A stretch of DNA of 8,403 nucleotides, taken from contig CAJJNI010000101.1 of NCBI GenBank assembly GCA_905193085.1, positions 1 through 8,403 on the forward strand, written 5' to 3'. The position numbers and the translations under genes are program-made. Below the pieces are notes generated by a model. It was not told the origin of the DNA. It was given only the letters and a program-made list of their open reading frames with translations, and did no database searches. Position 1 is the first letter of the stretch; every line of letters starts with the position of its first letter. The stretch is from an uncultured Lachnospiraceae bacterium (GTDB lineage Bacteria; Bacillota; Clostridia; Lachnospirales; Lachnospiraceae). Shown one piece after another: positions 5,850-8,403 of the stretch.

Positions 5850-6599
5850 ATGAAAACGATTATTAATGGAAAGTCAGTTATTGGTGATAGAGAATACCAG
5901 CAGGATGAATATTATTTTAATGCCGATAAAGGGCAGGCGGTTGTATGTGACGGAATGGGTGGAATGAAAAATGGAGAAGCCGCGAGTAAGTGTGCATTAA
6001 GACATACCATCAGATTTTTTGAAAGAAATGAATACACCGAGAATAGCATATCAAAAAACTTACGACAGCTTGCAGAAAATATTAATAAAGAAATTTGTAA
6101 TTTAACAGATGAAAATGGTAAGAAAATAAACAGTGGTACAACAATAGTTTTGACAGTTATTTTTGAAAACAGACTGTATATGATGGCTATTGGCGATAGC
6201 AGGATTTATTTGATACGAAATAAAGAAATTTACATTATGACAAGAGAACATAATTATAAGCTGCAATTAGATGAAAAATTAAGAAGAAATTTGATAGATG
6301 AGAGAGAATATAATGCCAATATTGAATGTGGGGAAATTTTAATAAGTTATCTTGGTGTTCCAAAACTTCAATTAGTTGATGTCAGCTTAGAACCATTTGA
6401 AATGAAAAACGAAGATATTGTAATTTTATGCAGTGATGGTCTTTATAAATCTTTAGATAATGAACAGATATTAGCGGTTGTCTTAGAAAATTATTATGAT
6501 TTAGAAATGTGTGCAACTGAATTGTTGGATACGGCTAAGAGATTAAGCAGAAAGCAATTAGATAATACAACAGCAATTCTAATAAAATACGAAGAATAG
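5850..6599 (+). CDS. PP2C-family Ser/Thr protein phosphatase (second, divergent copy)
   Basis: This 249-residue protein is also PP2C, with GDREYQQDEYYF (12-23), the metal-site DGMGGMKNGE from Asp34, GDSRIYLI (115-122), CSDGLYKS (194-201) with Asp196, and LDNTTAILI (237-245) with Asp238. It is clearly different from the phosphatase before it: the first motif reads QQDE where the neighbour has NNED, the usual His after DGxGG is Met, and the middle region differs. The metal-binding aspartates remain, so activity is expected. The ATG is two bases after the previous stop, with GGTGAG at 5838-5843 inside the end of that gene; a GTG at 5835 is possible but has no site of its own. Two phosphatases for one kinase suggests different targets, or one acting on the kinase and one on its substrates (inference). 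Confidence 0.9.
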   Translation: MKTIINGKSVIGDREYQQDEYYFNADKGQAVVCDGMGGMKNGEAASKCALRHTIRFFERNEYTENSISKNLRQLAENINKEICNLTDENGKKINSGTTIVLTVIFENRLYMMAIGDSRIYLIRNKEIYIMTREHNYKLQLDEKLRRNLIDEREYNANIECGEILISYLGVPKLQLVDVSLEPFEMKNEDIVILCSDGLYKSLDNEQILAVVLENYYDLEMCATELLDTAKRLSRKQLDNTTAILIKYEE

Positions 6600-6614
6600 G
6601 TGGAGAAGATTTTA

Positions 6615-8403
6615 ATGAGATGTCTTAAATGTATGAAAGAGTATGGGAGTAATGAAAATATATGTCCATATTGTGGATTTGAACAGAATTCAGCTCCAAA
6701 GGAACCGTATCATTTATATCCGGGAACAGTGCTAAAACAGAGATATCAAATTGGTACGGTACTCGGATTTGGTGGATTTGGTGTTGTTTATAAAGCCTGG
6801 GATAGTCTGTTGAATTGTGTTGTTGCTATAAAGGAATATTTCCCAACAGCGACAGCAAGTCGTCTGCCTAATAAAAAAATAGTTAAGGTTTCATCAAATA
6901 AAAAATACTATGAAGAGTTTCAATTGGGAAAAATTAGATTCCTTGAAGAAGCAAGGATTATGGCAAAGTTTGCTGAACATCCTAATATAGTTAAAATATT
7001 TGATTTTTTTGAGGAAAATAATACAGGTTACATTGTAATGGAATTTTTGGACGGTCTGAATATAGGAGAATATTTAAAAAATGAAGGTCGTCCATTAGAT
7101 ATAGAAGATGCAATTAGTATTATGGAAGCTGTTTGTGATATTTTGCATGTTATACATCAGGCAGGAATTTTACATAGAGATATAGCACCTGACAATATTT
7201 TCCTTTGTGTTGGAGGAAAAATAAAATTATTGGATTTAGGTGCGGCAAGAATACCAAATGTAGATGCAAATCTGACACGTATTTTAAAACCGGGTTATGC
7301 ACCACCGGAACAATATTCTAATGATGAAAATCAGGGGATTTGGACAGATGTGTATGCGCTTGGAGCAACATTATACAGAATGGTTACAGGTAAAGTGCCT
7401 GAAGAATCTACGAATAGAAAAATATCGGATATTTTAATAAAACCAAGAGCTTTGAATAAAGATATACCAGAATATTTGGAAAAGGTTATTTTAAGAGCAA
7501 TGTCAATGATACCGCAGATGAGATATCAAAGTGTAATGGAATTTAAAAATGCCTTAAGAGATGAAAAAGGTGCTATGAATGATGTTGAATTATTGAAAAA
7601 AAAGAAAAAAATCAGATTAGTTACCATCATATGTGTTGTTATGTTGATTGCCGGTGGAAGTATAGTTGCTTTTGTTAATTTTTCCATAAAAAAGAAGACC
7701 GCAGAATTGCCGCAAGCCACGGTATCAATATGGATAGAACAGGAAGATAATAAAAATTCAGATAATATGGACAGTATATTGGAAGAGTTTAATGAAAATT
7801 ATGGAGACCATGTCAAAGTAGAAGTTAAAGAATTTAATGAAGATGAATATGAAAAAGTTGTCAGTGAGGCTGTTGAAACTAATTCATTACCTACTTTGTT
7901 TTATTCTAAAGATGTGAACGAAATGTATTCTGAATATGCAGAAAATATTTCAGATATTAATTTTGATGCAAAATTATTATTTGAAGACGATGTTAAATCA
8001 TGTATAAAAAATAAGAATGCATTTCCTATGGGATTTGACATGTATGTTGTGTATGTGAATACAGATATGTCAGATAAAAAAATAGATATCGAAAAAATTA
8101 TAGAAGATAATTCTAATTATGATTTGGATAAATTTAATAATGAAGAAAGTGCATTTTATGTTGGAAGTACAGAAAATTATTATGAGATACTTCAAAATAC
8201 AAAAATAGCAAAGTATGTAAAAATATATGATACAGAAAATGATTTTTTGTATTTTACTGATTATTGGTATGTAAATAAACAGGCTTCTAGTGATGAAATT
8301 ATTTGTGCAAAAGCAATTCTTTCTTATTTGATTGAAGAAAATTGTCAGAGATTATTTTTTACAGTTGATAGTACAAGATTAAGCGATTCAATTCCATTCA
8401 CCA
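6615..8403 (+). CDS. Membrane Ser/Thr protein kinase with zinc ribbon and external solute-binding-like domain (3' end outside window)
   Basis: The frame is open from ATG 6615 to the window end, 596 residues seen, with GGAG nine bases upstream. Residues 3-20 form a zinc ribbon with CLKC and CPYC. The kinase domain (about 43-325) has glycine loop GFGGFGVV (51-58), VAIK with Lys73, catalytic loop HRDIAPDN (187-194), DLG (207-209), APPEQY (229-234) and WTDVYALG (243-250). A lysine run and one membrane segment (about 335-356) follow. The rest should lie outside the cell, as in PrkC, but has no PASTA repeats. Instead TVSIWIEQ at 369, LEEFNENYGDHVKVEV, SLPTLFY, FPMGFDMYVVYVNTDM (470-485) and YWYVNKQASSDE near 550 resemble family 1 extracellular solute-binding proteins. 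It probably senses a ligand and phosphorylates cytoplasmic proteins, opposed by the two PP2C enzymes. The catalytic loop has Ala191 where Lys is usual. The kinase call is firm; the external domain call is by eye. Confidence 0.85.
   Translation, partial: MRCLKCMKEYGSNENICPYCGFEQNSAPKEPYHLYPGTVLKQRYQIGTVLGFGGFGVVYKAWDSLLNCVVAIKEYFPTATASRLPNKKIVKVSSNKKYYEEFQLGKIRFLEEARIMAKFAEHPNIVKIFDFFEENNTGYIVMEFLDGLNIGEYLKNEGRPLDIEDAISIMEAVCDILHVIHQAGILHRDIAPDNIFLCVGGKIKLLDLGAARIPNVDANLTRILKPGYAPPEQYSNDENQGIWTDVYALGATLYRMVTGKVPEESTNRKISDILIKPRALNKDIPEYLEKVILRAMSMIPQMRYQSVMEFKNALRDEKGAMNDVELLKKKKKIRLVTIICVVMLIAGGSIVAFVNFSIKKKTAELPQATVSIWIEQEDNKNSDNMDSILEEFNENYGDHVKVEVKEFNEDEYEKVVSEAVETNSLPTLFYSKDVNEMYSEYAENISDINFDAKLLFEDDVKSCIKNKNAFPMGFDMYVVYVNTDMSDKKIDIEKIIEDNSNYDLDKFNNEESAFYVGSTENYYEILQNTKIAKYVKIYDTENDFLYFTDYWYVNKQASSDEIICAKAILSYLIEENCQRLFFTVDSTRLSDSIPFT

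Overview
The window comes from a low-GC Gram-positive genome. Most coding sequence is about 25-35% G+C, Shine-Dalgarno sites are strong (GAGGAG/AGGAGG), promoters look sigma-A-like, and terminators are hairpins followed by T runs. The protein families (kinase with N-terminal zinc ribbon, RelE/RelB pair, NT5C-like HAD protein) suggest Clostridia, probably Lachnospiraceae. That placement is inference from family resemblance, not a measured match.

Left part (1-3661): about 300 bases of AT-rich intergenic DNA carry a promoter and an inverted repeat at the expected start point. They lead into a two-gene operon. The first gene encodes one large protein with three domains in order: acyl-AMP ligase, acyl carrier protein and PlsC-type acyltransferase. 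The second is a HAD-family phosphatase resembling 5'(3')-nucleotidases, starting 19 bases later. A hairpin terminator with a nested hairpin in its loop closes the operon. The likely theme is lipid or phospholipid acylation, with an acyl chain activated, held and transferred by one polypeptide.

Middle part (3662-5000): a RelE/RelB-type toxin-antitoxin pair on the minus strand, clearly richer in G+C than its surroundings, has its own promoter and a 17-base palindromic operator. To its right is a decayed second copy of the HAD gene, including its 3' region and terminator. This copy is broken by a 160-base, fully palindromic MITE-like element flanked by TA duplications in a CTAG context. The CTAG target can be explained as the scar of an earlier 141-base in-frame deletion.

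Right part (5000-8403): a promoter region shares sequence blocks with the first promoter. It drives two consecutive PP2C-family phosphatases and a Ser/Thr protein kinase that runs off the window. The kinase has a cytoplasmic zinc ribbon and kinase domain, one membrane segment, and an external domain resembling a family 1 extracellular solute-binding protein. The three genes are packed with gaps of 2 and 15 bases and look like a transmembrane phosphorylation switch: the external domain senses a ligand, the kinase phosphorylates, and one or both phosphatases reverse it. The shared promoter blocks raise the possibility that the lipid operon and the kinase operon answer to the same regulator.
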